From the IMG/VR virus record IMGVR_UViG_3300013005_000031, positions 1 to 64,000 of that record: a DNA stretch of 64,000 bases. One strand, given 5' to 3'. The stretch is from a virus. The translations under genes were made by a program, and so were the position numbers. The notes under the pieces were generated by a model. It searched no databases. It was not told where the DNA came from and was given only the letters and a program-made list of their open reading frames with translations. Positions 27,301 to 36,066 of this stretch are shown here, piece by piece. The stretch's first letter is position 1. Each line of letters starts with the position of its first letter.

Positions 27301-28819
27301 TAATTTTTATTTCTAAAATAGCTTGACCATCTTCATCAGTAGTTTCTTTAACAGTTATACCATCTGGATTTGTATCTTCACCTTTAGTTGGTTTGTTATT
27401 AATAAAGTTTTCAAAAAATACTCTTCTTTGAAATGGTGTTAACTCACGACCATTTAATTTAGCTGTAGTAGTTAGTATATCTGCAATATGTCCAGCTAAT
27501 TGATCAGATATATTATCTCTTTGTAAAACCAATGTTTGATCTATTGTTACACCAGGTCTATTACTTGAAAGTTTAATAGAATATCTACCACTCTGCAATA
27601 ATTGCAACTGTATGTCATCTATATTTAAATCTGTTTTACTAATTGGTATTGGCTTAACATCTTCATTTACTAGTCCAAATGACCCACCATTTATTGTAAG
27701 ATACACTGGCTCATCTGATGACTCAACACTTTCTCTTAACTTAAGTAGCTTATTGAATAGAGTAGTTTGTTTTAGTTTTATTTCTAAAGTTTCTACTGCA
27801 ATAAGTTCTGGAGTTATTTTTTTAATAATTCCTGCTTCTTTTCTTTGTTTAAGTGCTGTTTCAGCTGCTTCTTGTGCAGGAACCAAAGAAGTTTTTTTAC
27901 CGTAGGCTCCTTGTAAATATAATTTACCATCCTCTACTACAGGTTTTCTAAGCCATTGATATACTCTTCTTCCACCACCTTGTCTATTGATTGTACCATC
28001 TTCATTAAAGTATACCTCATTACCTTCTGTATCTGAAATAACAGCAACTACACCAGCAACATTTGGATTTTTACTTTGATACTCCATGTCTGATTGTGTA
28101 AACATCTGTGGATCAGCATTTTTAACCTGCATCACTTTAAGTACTAATGAAACAGGATTGTCTTCTCCATATAGTATCTCATCACTATTCTCTGGCGTTT
28201 GTCTTGCCATGTATACTATATCTCTAATTACTTCACCAAACATTTTCTTTTCTGGATCCTTTTCATTTTTTGGTTTATTTGAATTAGGATCCACTCTATA
28301 TGCACCTTGTCCGGTAGTTCCATTTGGATAAACAACTTTTGCACTGTACTCTGCAGCACTCCATCCAGAATGGTTGTAAGGTTTTGTGTCATCTATTTCT
28401 TCTGATGATTCACTTTCTAAAGCTTTATTAACTTCTTTTGTTGCTGCTTTTTTTGTTTTAATAGTTGGTTTAACAAGAACTTCAACCTTTTTAATGTCAG
28501 CAAATTCATTAGCAAGCGTTGGAATATCAATGAATAACTGTGTATTTGTTTTAAGAATATAGTCTCTAGCTTTTGGTCTTGCAGCAACTAACGCAAAGAT
28601 TTGAGGAATAGCTTGAGCAAAATACAGTGCTTTCTCTTTTTTATCTTCTTCTGACTCAAATCCTTCATTAGGCATATTATTTAGTTCTTTATAGAACTGT
28701 TTCATAATTGCTTTTATGTCAATAGGATTTTTATTTTTACCAGATATTCTATCTGCTATTTCACCATATACATAAGCATATACAAATTCTACTGCAGGTC
28801 CATTTAATTCACAAGCCAT
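18377..28819 (-). CDS. Giant virion RNA polymerase (3480 aa) fused to a metallopeptidase-like N-terminal part
   Basis: The catalytic loop GADFDIDK holds D2436, D2438 and D2440. It follows PVQGLNSAEFAEVYHFLP and NIIIPPAEIVAKS, which together read as the beta-prime-like double-psi barrel. Upstream, QKVKGEALVQMSSG (around E2273) reads as the beta-like barrel. DFDID is the metal-binding motif of the crAss-like polymerase studied in phage phi14:2 (gp66), a virion enzyme of 2180 residues that enters the cell and transcribes early genes; it is related to cellular RNA polymerases and eukaryotic RNAi polymerases. This protein is much longer: the N-terminal ~1000 residues add a DUF4326-like segment (FGNPWS at 690-695, with a downstream Y-x-x-WL-x-G and WILDSI) and HEAWH at 902-906, a likely zinc peptidase. 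The ~1000 residues after the catalytic loop are mainly helical. It sits in the middle of the giant-gene run, 1 base after the 2413-residue gene. Confidence 0.92.
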   Translation of the reverse strand: MACELNGPAVEFVYAYVYGEIADRISGKNKNPIDIKAIMKQFYKELNNMPNEGFESEEDKKEKALYFAQAIPQIFALVAARPKARDYILKTNTQLFIDIPTLANEFADIKKVEVLVKPTIKTKKAATKEVNKALESESSEEIDDTKPYNHSGWSAAEYSAKVVYPNGTTGQGAYRVDPNSNKPKNEKDPEKKMFGEVIRDIVYMARQTPENSDEILYGEDNPVSLVLKVMQVKNADPQMFTQSDMEYQSKNPNVAGVVAVISDTEGNEVYFNEDGTINRQGGGRRVYQWLRKPVVEDGKLYLQGAYGKKTSLVPAQEAAETALKQRKEAGIIKKITPELIAVETLEIKLKQTTLFNKLLKLRESVESSDEPVYLTINGGSFGLVNEDVKPIPISKTDLNIDDIQLQLLQSGRYSIKLSSNRPGVTIDQTLVLQRDNISDQLAGHIADILTTTAKLNGRELTPFQRRVFFENFINNKPTKGEDTNPDGITVKETTDEDGQAILEIKIKGEDPIEQDVLYTPETRELIYKHLLEARTNWEIYAKQKGPKKVYSASLNLVDKLMGKEFTDYIINEKGKLEEVQEDYLDFIKDSVLIEYPEETSKYFSGLNAYLTFNIPDILVPGQKLYEVGPPKEVNPDNKKTKKSAPSEPKAQVKNFNNYQVAKDAFNDGKGTWGMRPARGLTPMVPFQEHFGNPWSTQKDNLNKGVKVVDDIETAVQNYEDWLTGKKHKNVEQKRRKWILDSIQKGWLDDVTFIYYKKSGEKYRSHVDVLADLINRRNKVEDADIVITEVVPETKPQKATKQDIIAAQNTISNILRKPGKSSYLSRKQELNTFLDKFFTTKKTKDKALDWWNNSFLSQVKIDNETQIKLLMRLTELANSDAVATFENASITLWKGGTNVDIYHEAWHAFSQLFLTLEEKEALYAEAQKVNKWKDADAFDIEEDIAEDFRSYMKSEKFKESLPTFLAKLFERIASFLRWAYGGITRKDMTRPRDIPRVREMFDVLRTNKPEQAIKKGLFQSLNASTQNVRFTKLNRGDRNIQAIKANKNVVTFTADESLTIKNTIDALAAAEFQNFNVQANTTTGFLKTTKNLKNRAALYENIYDKFLELQEYYVDEYKQVALKNLESETVNIDLAAQEAKLKNIIDLVSKIITNYGDIKLSIEGKQQTGVVAYHLKKSRFTALKESYNEIEDTTSIEASKQFKDASGNTFSSKELASEETLMLLSGIFRVQKNVKGEVVKDEEGNIQYEKDFFGIPKLESVDIMWKRLAKILEGSYDIYEMYQRLADNVENFPEFQQLMQLLPQTVHVDVEGGGYKSPIEYRVETNFWQDLKKPRIRYVQLNIDKEGDKKFKTKLSKASMDVYAVTGEWETNFIMADPSINKYVEKEVGSNNNLLKLNKIVERFSKRTVMTARDSVEFLKALGIELDLSSPAIYNIVYNKSLNFSTEFGLDIMLDALKVVNQSNDEFLKDEFRRNPLKYLAEGINIKLRKDKEQGYDVQNRIRILAEIQNEFSDGFSNFSVLNAERNRVWEHFVDNTITRVITAINKAETYQELTTSPLFKQMHWLAKENNTQVGFSQLLNSVFYMKRNPKKPEQYGKKRKNAKLLLQNITGTQFISKEQDDTTGSNTASMDGVGKFLQEFHTMLLNGVEEFMRHASKNMAMGLTVDKKTSIITYPGKAKESKNLYIDINAFAQGGVGELEGAKIMMGYLSGESLRIFRFKNDIEKFKRYTGYNNEVTDKLGRKVFAGEAFTLFDDILTKDTQEKLYDIIQDAVDNKQADFDMMEILNDNVTLRDEVERDIIKYFNLMTQENYERLEENEYVDASLAAEFAKKGEDVNEILTKAYTYNSFIHKYETVILAYGDLAQYNHKKEEFHKRNAGLGSGGLGFRADALAMQFVNNMLPKRYIDYLNNTRTKDKIKYRQYDGTLKTAIMKELKKDSKYYPEYLKELTKTYTERYGDAVKAKALAEKVLKEYKQMKVADGQGYITFEAYRNLKWLEGKWSDEQEDLYKKVSRGENITLEDAIQFFPPYKLQYFGNIQSTGLPVTSFHKFSLAPLVPGVAKEGSELYDLHMKMMEQQVDYVTFETGSKIGHIGTGDEVFNEDGSFNQNVKFTENTIFAEFLKNQTEINSSFKEVTIFSTQIRKMILEGLYENGEIISKDKEVIRRVNDYIKNVEFLTNLHKLQLLNQLGYEEVDGEYLPTANASMEKLTSVIRANLEKDDILSDDLIDFIDVYESDNSLVNDLSFHPESAKIEKLLLSIINKKVIKQKVKGEALVQMSSGFFNQYADISKTLSTKTKAERDAVIKKYVGTNFLPTFHKKANGYTAAMKVMIAIQGDYYKLFSLDYGNGETIGVYLSDGVLDMDNSLMRLNEKIKDEAWLNANNEANRRAITLVGVRIPVQGLNSAEFAEVYHFLPPQAGNIIIPPAEIVAKSGADFDIDKLTTFMTNLNSDGTVKKAQFNSYNEFKAEYNRLKAAGLSTGEIEMLFEEQKAGVENDLIYNMKEILELPDNYVSLITPNSNYILEPIAAELSQYVMKYNPYANKMTDPNIDPDNATKKIISPTRVLESLYNVYKHESNIVGKRTLGLGAIENTFNVIFNSLGAYMPNKYMHIVGKNIEERDAHLWLRHHKLNVDGEDFISMSNMFDVENEYKVADILAQLINGWVDVEKDPWIFFIQGNYETAPTLMYLLKTGVPVKEAIYFVSNPLVREYIKQKTLANSTYAEVLNNKPDNPAIVAKQAASRVIEKYFNTRELSSSAKSKNIYEKGVELAEKYLEGRKDKSFTEREMLTLIENFSKNEGKLSANEADLAKAMFLHYIEIEEQITGLTSLKLSSNPDTSTKTTGSEIELSESAIEELANETKISKDLLKGMLNDSVISSFFNGPLSLAVIRPLFKFRYNKVISDYIIQNSQVFRKVSRKLLGEGKIDLFMTMFRNDLINMIFQNAIRKYKLTDSYMSYTIKKQIPTALASDIKSRGAFVKANKDGTKFLYIDEASLKEEFDSEAWARGSEEVNSYENRNMYSLDPRTFMENGKLNFELYMRFVAEREFLRSEYPINEMVNKSWFRKEGLDLYEANPDVDGGILGRFIYERYITNKALDNVYNFYHLFIDKDNALASRYVKFLIEHKDSLLNSYEILNVLKQDSDKTKSIFNIYLADKDMNTSKANVYTSNLKNLSDRSVLKVVDKDENDRISDMFALMSNFAFLQTGLNKTKLSFTNVVDFTNFLDVMKNESDQFIDLLNASGDVILDKFFEKFTQVNSRRNINKGRYKDYLMDFDTNLGIDVTDQMEDEEKSPYDLIETNRTNVFQYQDELGNKEFYEKLVNQNDNVVFIKNNVNETYNKKKKNFGGQQELEKYAGNMTMNITTSLTKLGDNFQNLPKEAYKDVLRLWEEEIAHIKSINDGESKFTPIAFPNTGFGDSALMPQELFVYLSTRLFDEFGYINPGSAMYNEMQKRTEIAEGLTDQEILDQLGLEEDPFKCE

Positions 28820-28820
28820 C

Positions 28821-31800
28821 TTAACACTTATTAAAAATATTTTTTACATTTTCCATTCTTTCTTCAGGTGTCAAGTTTTCACTTTCAACCTCAATTTTTT
28901 CTAAAGCATCAGGATCTTTAGATAAATTAGTTATGTTAGCTTCTGTACCTTTCACATTCTCCTTTGTTTGTGGAGTAACTGTCATTTCTTCAACAGGTTT
29001 AGTTTCATCACTTGGTCTCATAAAATTTTCTTTTACTTCTTGTTCAGTAAAGTTATAACTTTTCTTCCTTATAGGACTAAATAGTTGTACGGTTCTTGCT
29101 TCTAAATCTACACTTTGAACAATAAATGTTTGGTTTATTTTTTTAAATGCTCCAACTGGTTCTGAATTAAGTAGTATTTCACCTTCTGCTAGATTTTCTA
29201 ATACTGCATTATTCTCAACATTCTGCAATCTTTCATTGTAAACTTCATCTACAATTTCAGAGTATGGACCTTCTTTTGTTTGTCCAAAAACAAACTTTAG
29301 TACAGCATTAGTAAAAGTCATTTCTAAATCATCTGTTGACTCATCAAAGAAATCTTCTACTTCAGCTCTAATCTCATCTCTTTCACTATCTTCAGTAGGT
29401 TGAGTAGATGTAGAACCTAAGCTTATGCCTTGGATCCTTTGTCTTGCGTCTTGGATGCTCTTCTCAAGATCTTCTCTTGATATTGTTTGTCTAGAAACTC
29501 CCTCTGTTGTTGCTCCGGCAGGCTTCTGAACAGAAGGTACATTTGTGCCCTGCTGTACTTTTGTTCTGGCTTCAAACTCTTTTCTTGAGGTTTTTGTGAT
29601 TTTTCCATTTTTGAAAAATTTAATTGCTGTTAAATTATTAAGTATTTCATTTACTGCTGCTATTGTATTATCTACAGGAACAGTAGATCTTTCTTCGTTG
29701 GCTAATCTATTTTGATATTCTTCTAATTTAATAATTAATTCAACACCCCACTCTTCAATTTCTTTTTGTTTGGTAGGAGTGAGATTATCAATTTTTCCAT
29801 CAAATAAATCTTCAATATCTTTTGTAGTGCCATGCTCAGATAGAATTTTATCTATCTCTTTTGTAACTGACTCTGACTCAGACAGTTGTGCAATTAAATT
29901 AACTTGGTCTTCTCTATCTGTAGGTAGACTAGCAGGAACTTGTTTTTGAAATCTGTTAGGTAGTCTGTTTAATGCAAAGATTAAATCATCAGCATTCCCA
30001 CCTCTTCTTGTACGTTTTTGATTTTTATTAACTAGATCAGTCTTTAAACTGTTTAACCTATTTAATTCAAATGTTTTTTTACGGATCTCACGCTCAATGT
30101 TTTTATTAGCACCTTCTTTCTTTTGTTTTTGTAAATCAGATATCTCTTTATTGATTTTATTAATCTTCTCTTGTGTTTCATCTATCTCCTTATCATTTGT
30201 ATAATAAGATAATGAAACTATAGCACCTGCACTATCTCTATTTATAGTATACTTGATTCCATTAATCTCTGCTGTTCTCTCATTTTTATCTAAGAATCTA
30301 GCATTAATGGTGGTTGAGTTAATTTGGGTAACTTGACCTAATGTTTCTACCTGAGCAATAGGAGATAGTCCAACAGAAACAATATTTACATTACCATCCT
30401 TAATATTTTTACCTGAAACATTTATATCAAGTAGTGATAGTACACCATCTTCTTCTATTTCTACAGAGAAGCCACCATCTAAATTAGTTACAAGTGTACC
30501 AATCTTTCCTTGATACATTACCTTTTGATTTAAAAACTCATTAAGGGTTTGTTTTTTAGGATCACTTACTTGAATTGCATCCTCTGGTACTTGTTCTTCT
30601 TCAGATTCAGCTTCTGGTAAAGCTTCAATAGTTTCTGGACCTGTTCTTTGAAAACCAAATTTCTCCATGGTAGCATCATCAAGTGGTTCTAAAATAATAA
30701 ACATACCATTTTCACTAAGCTTATTATTTTTAGAAAGATCAGCTGTTGGACGCTTAAGTTTTTTAATATAACCATCCATGGTTACTTCCATCTCAATTGG
30801 AAATAAAAGAATTGATGAATCTAGACCACTCATGTTGTATATACTATTGCGGTATACACTTAGCTGAGCTCTAAAGTAAGTCTTTTTATTTCCTTTATTT
30901 TTAACCTTGTTACCTTCTTTATCAGTTAGTTCCTTCCCATCTTTTTTTAATGCATATGGTGCACCTAAATTTCTCCAGGTTTTTTCCTGTGCTGCTTTAA
31001 GATCCACAATAGCAAGATTACCTTCTGCATCTATTAAAAGAAGATCTAGTTCTCCAGTAACACCTCTACCATCTCTTGCGTTTCTATCAAAAACTTTTAC
31101 ATTACCAGAAAATAATTGGAATCCTCCATCTATCATGTTTCTTCTAAACCTAGTGGCTTGACCTGTAACAGGATTAAATAGAAAATCATAAGCTTCTTTA
31201 GACATTATATCAGAGATCTTAGTGTTTACACCTCTTATACTGATTGTTGAATCATATGGTATTTGCATAAAGCCACCTGCAGGATTCAGTGTTAGAAACT
31301 CTCTAACTAATGCATCAATGTTAGTACCGGCAAAACTAGTTTCTTCAAATGCATATTTACTAATTTGTCTTTCTAAGTTTTCTATACTTTGATCAGTCAT
31401 TAGGCTTTCCTTAATACCTGCAATTTTCTTATCAGATTTAAACTGAGGATAGCTTGTTCTAATATTAGTTAAGAATGCATCTATTCTTTCTTCAAGTGAA
31501 CCTATTGGATTATCAAGTACTACTTCTCTAAATAAGTTTTGAATACTGTTATCCTCAAGCTTATTAAATATGAATGGTGGTTTTTCTTCAATTTCTTGTT
31601 CAATTTGTGAAGCAACTTCTGTAGCTCTTTCAGGTCTAGGATCTGTAGGTTTTGCATCTTTAAATCTTCTAGATTCAAACCCTTCCTCATCCACAACAAC
31701 TTCTAGTTCATTCTGTCTATTGAATATTGTTTTTTCCAATCTTTCAATTACTTCTTGAGCTATTGGTTTTAGCTTATATGTTTTCTCTTTGTTTTCTATA

Positions 31801-34800
31801 TAGGAAGCAATGGATTTCATATCTTCCTTGATATTTTTTATATCTTCAGGTGTAAGAGCTATTGTTTTACCTGAATCAGTTGTTAGCTGTTTAGTTTTTA
31901 CAGCTTTTTCATATAATAAATATAGATCTGTTAAATTTTTTAAAGGTGTAGAAGGTTCAATAACCTCATTGCCATAAAGTAAAGTTGGTGGTGTAACACC
32001 TGTTGTAGAATTCTTTATAGCTTGTTCCTTAATCTTATTATTGTAGTTACTAATAATTTCTGAAGCCTCATCTTGATCTTCTTGCCATCTTTGTTTTAAT
32101 GAGTTGTATTTGTCTGGATCATTTTGTTTTATAGAAAGATCTTCTTTTAATCTATCAACTAAGAAAACATCAAAAGCATCTGTTAGCTGATCCCGCAACT
32201 CTTCTGGAAGTTCTTCAAATGAATCATCAACAGAGTATGTCTTAACATCAGTTGGATTACCTCCAGCTTCTAAGAAATCTAATTTAGCTTCTTTTACTAA
32301 CTCTTCAAATTCTGCATTAATTTCTCTTAACTCTTGTTGGTACTTTGTCCATTCTTCTGTTTGTTCAACATCTACAAAATCAGATGGAGTATAGTTATTA
32401 ATAAAATCTTGTTGCTCTTTAATTAAATCAAGTAGTAAAGGTTTTATAGCCAAATAGAATCCTGCATTTTCAACAGCTGTATTGACATCAGTAACTTCTG
32501 CATCTATCTCTAAGATTTTATCACGCAATTCTGCAATGTCAGCATCATTTTTTGGATCATCAAGAATAATATTTGTAGCTTCTATAAGTTGCTCATTGGT
32601 CATCTCTTCTCTAAGGATAAGATCTGATGCAATTCTTTGTATATTATTTAAAGATTCTAACCTTTCTAAAATAGCTTCATACTCTGCCAATCTAGCTTGA
32701 TATACATTTAAATCTTCTCCAGAAGCTTCTGATGCTTCTTTAGCTAACTTTCTTAATTCAGCTTCTGTAGTATCATATTTACTTTTTAATGCTTCATCAA
32801 ACTTTTGTCTTGCCTGATCTATTTTTCTATCTCTGTCTTCTGTAATATCATCTATTATTCCTTTTAACTTTTCAGAATCTGTTTCAGGTTCTCCAGCTGG
32901 TTTTACAGCTTCTAGTTCTGCAGCCTTTTCAAATAATTTATAATAGTCATCATAAAGCAAACTGCCTTTATTTATAATAGAGTTATTTTTTACATCAATA
33001 AAATATTCTGGTTCATACATTGGATCTTCTGTCCACTTAGCAAACTCTTCTAAGTCAACAAAAATTCCTTGATCTGCAAGTTCATTTATTAATGCATTTC
33101 TTTCAATATTTGTAATCTCAGAATTTACAATGTCTTTAATAATATTTTTTCTATTGTAATACAAATTTCTCATCCACTGAAAATTTCTAAGTAGATGATC
33201 ATGAAAATCATTTGGATTAGATAAGATATTAATTAAAGGTACAATTTGGTTTTTCTCATGCTTAAGTATATGTGTATCAAGAAGATCATCAAAAAGACCA
33301 TCCATACCTTTGTCCATAGCATCTATCTGACGTTGTACCTCTACTTTTTCATCATTATCTTTAGATAATCCTAAAAGTAAATTTTTAAATGCGTCTTTGT
33401 ATTCTATAAACTCATTAGATTTACCTTGATCATACTGCTCTATTAACTTATCAAAGGTCTGTAAACTTAATTGTTCTTTTGTAAGACCAGGATTTGCTTT
33501 TAGAATAGCCTCAGATAAAGAAGATAATTTTGTCTTTGTAATAAACGCATTTAAAATTGCATCTTGCTTCTCTTTAAAATTAGAATACAATGCTAATTGC
33601 TCTTTCTTTTTATTTATTTCAGCTGCAGCAGTAGGTACATTAGTTTGTTCTAATGTCTCTATCTCTGTTTTCATCATTTCTATTTCTTTCTGTAGTCTTC
33701 CCGGATCAGTGAGTCCAGCAAATTCAGCAAAGTTAGAGTTCTTGATTGATGAAATAGATGCAAGTTTTTTATAGAGTTTATCTAATCTTCCTGCAGCATC
33801 ATCATAGGCTCCTTGTAAGAAAACAAAATTAAATAGTGATTGCATGTAAGCACTATTATAAATCTTAGCCATCTTATATTTATAACTATCTTTCTCATAG
33901 TCATCTAGATTAGCTAAAAATTTCATCTTTTCTTTTGCCTGATTATATCTGTATGATATCTTCTTAGCACTTTCTATAGATTCATTAAAGTTTTCTATTG
34001 CTTGTGCCCCTTGACCAGGTTGTAAATCCCATGCTTCTTCAATGTCTTGAGGTGTTGCTTGTTTATATTTCTCATAGTGATTTATAAACATATCAAAAGT
34101 TCCTCTTTGCAAAGAACTAATTACAGCAGTTTGAAATGCAGTAAACCTATCATCTTTAATTTCCTTAGTACTTTTCTCATCTGGATTAGAAACAGTATTG
34201 TATAGTAAAGACTGTGTAGCATAGTTTGTCATTCTTGGATCAAAGAATAAATCACTATTCTTCCACATGGTATTCATGTGCTCTACAACAGATTCTGCTT
34301 CAGCCTCTCTTTCTTCTATGTATGTTTTATACTTCTCACTTTTATTAAAGTAATCATTATAGCCCATTGTCATAAAGCTTTTAACTTTACTTGGTGCTTG
34401 AAGAATACTTCCCATTAAGAAACCAGAAAGAAATGTTTCTGCTCCTTGACCACTAAACTGTTTATTTATAGCATCACTTATCAAACCTGTTGCATACATA
34501 AAGTTCTTTGCAGCAGGATTTTTATAAGTGTCTACATAATAGTTTTGTGTAGCTTCTTGTAAAACATCTTGTAATGATTCTTGTACACCTTCTACTACAT
34601 TAGCTTTAAAGTAATTCAAACCTAGTTTACCATATGAAGCTGGTCTACCTAAAGATTTTATTGCATTTACTATACCAATCTTTTCTTTTGAAAATGTTGA
34701 TTTAGCAATATTTTTTCCAGGTTGGAATACCAATTGGTACTCTTTATTTAAATCTCCAAGGACTGTTCCAAATCCAAATTTAGGAGCACCCTTTATAAAA

Positions 34801-36062
34801 CTAGCATTTGTTAGTGATGGGAATACAAGTTTATTACTATAAAATATTAATGCAGTATTGTTTAGCGTATTCCAAAAAGAACCTTTTGCAGCTTCTTTCA
34901 TCATATTCTCTTGCTCATATAATGATGGTGCTCTACCTTCATTCTCAGGATCTTGCATAAAGTTGTTGTACAATTTATCATATGTCTGATACTTTGTAAA
35001 ACCACCTTCTAGCTTTCCTTCTGATAATGCTAAGTTCATTACCATCATGTCATGCCATAAAGCCCCTGCACTTTTAGATGCTCTTGCTAAGTCATTAATA
35101 TTATTTATATTAACGTCCATTAGAGCAGCTTTAGTATTAGCTAATGGATTAGCAAAATCTAAAAAGTTTTTACCAGCAGATTGAAATAGTTCTTTAGCTT
35201 TATATATTTGACTATAGTCTTGCATTGACTGTGCAAGTTTAGTAACTCCTTTAGCTGATTGATACATTGACTTTGGTAAAGAAGCTAGTCTATTAAAGAA
35301 TTTACCAGCACCAAATGCAGCTCCCCCAGCTATATTACCAGGTGTAGCACCTCCAGCCACACCTTCAATGAGTACAGATTCTAGAACACCTTCTAGTAAA
35401 ATACCCATAGAATAAGATGCAGATGTCAACAAGTTAACTGCAAAACCACCCAAGCCACCTTTGCTTGACTGCCCAATTGCATTGTAGTATTCATAGTCTT
35501 TTGCACTTTGTTTATCTGCATAAAATAAACCATCCCCATCTATTACACTTTTGTAAGCATTAATAGGGTCCATAAATCCTTTAGACAACATTGGCCATGC
35601 TGCATGATTCCAAAATCTTGATAAGTCATCACCAAAAGTTGTATTTTGATTAAACCAAGCTTCATTATTAATAAGTGGATTAAATCCTATCTTATTAAAT
35701 GTCTCTTGTCCATAACCTTTATATCTATCTCTAAATGTATTCTTTGGTGAACTATCATATCCATAAGCATAACCATAAGTATTTCTATCTTGATAGTTAT
35801 TGATCTTACTCATGGTCTCATCAAACAATGCCTTACCTGCTGCAGCTGGATCATTCAGCACATTTTGTTTAACCTGTGATGGGTAATAACTAGGAGACAC
35901 ACCAGTTACATTATCCTTAATGGAATATATAGGATTTATTACAGGATTAGGTGCATTAAAATTAAATGCAGTAGGTTCTGGTTGATTTATTTTTGCAGGA
36001 TCTAAAAAATCACTTTTTGCTGCAAGTTCATCCATAGGATTATTTGGTGTATTCTCTGCCAT
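28821..36062 (-). CDS. Giant virion cargo protein (2413 aa) with PD-(D/E)XK-like domain
   Basis: The N-terminus is Asn/Pro-rich and disordered. Around residues 195-255 lies a Gly/Ala-rich hydrophobic stretch (GGFAVNLLTSASYSMGILL, then AGGATPGNIAGGAAFGAG) that could interact with membrane. Residues 600-1600 are dominated by charged helices and coiled coils. At 1670-1689 the signature GELDLLLID...AIVDLK gives D1673, D1687 and K1689, a PD-(D/E)XK nuclease pattern, followed by a Gln-bearing helix (AQLSVYRNSIY). The C-terminal 600 residues are acidic and helical. I infer a co-injected protein that may cut host DNA or simply bind it. Its place directly upstream of the RNA polymerase gene, 4 bases after the previous gene, matches the giant-gene order in crAss-like phages. 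The nuclease activity is unproven. Confidence 0.82.
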   Translation of the reverse strand: MAENTPNNPMDELAAKSDFLDPAKINQPEPTAFNFNAPNPVINPIYSIKDNVTGVSPSYYPSQVKQNVLNDPAAAGKALFDETMSKINNYQDRNTYGYAYGYDSSPKNTFRDRYKGYGQETFNKIGFNPLINNEAWFNQNTTFGDDLSRFWNHAAWPMLSKGFMDPINAYKSVIDGDGLFYADKQSAKDYEYYNAIGQSSKGGLGGFAVNLLTSASYSMGILLEGVLESVLIEGVAGGATPGNIAGGAAFGAGKFFNRLASLPKSMYQSAKGVTKLAQSMQDYSQIYKAKELFQSAGKNFLDFANPLANTKAALMDVNINNINDLARASKSAGALWHDMMVMNLALSEGKLEGGFTKYQTYDKLYNNFMQDPENEGRAPSLYEQENMMKEAAKGSFWNTLNNTALIFYSNKLVFPSLTNASFIKGAPKFGFGTVLGDLNKEYQLVFQPGKNIAKSTFSKEKIGIVNAIKSLGRPASYGKLGLNYFKANVVEGVQESLQDVLQEATQNYYVDTYKNPAAKNFMYATGLISDAINKQFSGQGAETFLSGFLMGSILQAPSKVKSFMTMGYNDYFNKSEKYKTYIEEREAEAESVVEHMNTMWKNSDLFFDPRMTNYATQSLLYNTVSNPDEKSTKEIKDDRFTAFQTAVISSLQRGTFDMFINHYEKYKQATPQDIEEAWDLQPGQGAQAIENFNESIESAKKISYRYNQAKEKMKFLANLDDYEKDSYKYKMAKIYNSAYMQSLFNFVFLQGAYDDAAGRLDKLYKKLASISSIKNSNFAEFAGLTDPGRLQKEIEMMKTEIETLEQTNVPTAAAEINKKKEQLALYSNFKEKQDAILNAFITKTKLSSLSEAILKANPGLTKEQLSLQTFDKLIEQYDQGKSNEFIEYKDAFKNLLLGLSKDNDEKVEVQRQIDAMDKGMDGLFDDLLDTHILKHEKNQIVPLINILSNPNDFHDHLLRNFQWMRNLYYNRKNIIKDIVNSEITNIERNALINELADQGIFVDLEEFAKWTEDPMYEPEYFIDVKNNSIINKGSLLYDDYYKLFEKAAELEAVKPAGEPETDSEKLKGIIDDITEDRDRKIDQARQKFDEALKSKYDTTEAELRKLAKEASEASGEDLNVYQARLAEYEAILERLESLNNIQRIASDLILREEMTNEQLIEATNIILDDPKNDADIAELRDKILEIDAEVTDVNTAVENAGFYLAIKPLLLDLIKEQQDFINNYTPSDFVDVEQTEEWTKYQQELREINAEFEELVKEAKLDFLEAGGNPTDVKTYSVDDSFEELPEELRDQLTDAFDVFLVDRLKEDLSIKQNDPDKYNSLKQRWQEDQDEASEIISNYNNKIKEQAIKNSTTGVTPPTLLYGNEVIEPSTPLKNLTDLYLLYEKAVKTKQLTTDSGKTIALTPEDIKNIKEDMKSIASYIENKEKTYKLKPIAQEVIERLEKTIFNRQNELEVVVDEEGFESRRFKDAKPTDPRPERATEVASQIEQEIEEKPPFIFNKLEDNSIQNLFREVVLDNPIGSLEERIDAFLTNIRTSYPQFKSDKKIAGIKESLMTDQSIENLERQISKYAFEETSFAGTNIDALVREFLTLNPAGGFMQIPYDSTISIRGVNTKISDIMSKEAYDFLFNPVTGQATRFRRNMIDGGFQLFSGNVKVFDRNARDGRGVTGELDLLLIDAEGNLAIVDLKAAQEKTWRNLGAPYALKKDGKELTDKEGNKVKNKGNKKTYFRAQLSVYRNSIYNMSGLDSSILLFPIEMEVTMDGYIKKLKRPTADLSKNNKLSENGMFIILEPLDDATMEKFGFQRTGPETIEALPEAESEEEQVPEDAIQVSDPKKQTLNEFLNQKVMYQGKIGTLVTNLDGGFSVEIEEDGVLSLLDINVSGKNIKDGNVNIVSVGLSPIAQVETLGQVTQINSTTINARFLDKNERTAEINGIKYTINRDSAGAIVSLSYYTNDKEIDETQEKINKINKEISDLQKQKKEGANKNIEREIRKKTFELNRLNSLKTDLVNKNQKRTRRGGNADDLIFALNRLPNRFQKQVPASLPTDREDQVNLIAQLSESESVTKEIDKILSEHGTTKDIEDLFDGKIDNLTPTKQKEIEEWGVELIIKLEEYQNRLANEERSTVPVDNTIAAVNEILNNLTAIKFFKNGKITKTSRKEFEARTKVQQGTNVPSVQKPAGATTEGVSRQTISREDLEKSIQDARQRIQGISLGSTSTQPTEDSERDEIRAEVEDFFDESTDDLEMTFTNAVLKFVFGQTKEGPYSEIVDEVYNERLQNVENNAVLENLAEGEILLNSEPVGAFKKINQTFIVQSVDLEARTVQLFSPIRKKSYNFTEQEVKENFMRPSDETKPVEEMTVTPQTKENVKGTEANITNLSKDPDALEKIEVESENLTPEERMENVKNIFNKC

Positions 36063-36066
36063 AGTA

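Noticed and set aside
29423-29608. Minus-strand 61-residue Gln/Lys-rich frame inside the 2413-residue gene
   Set aside because: It is an alternative frame of the same strand within a charged helical region, with no independent evidence.
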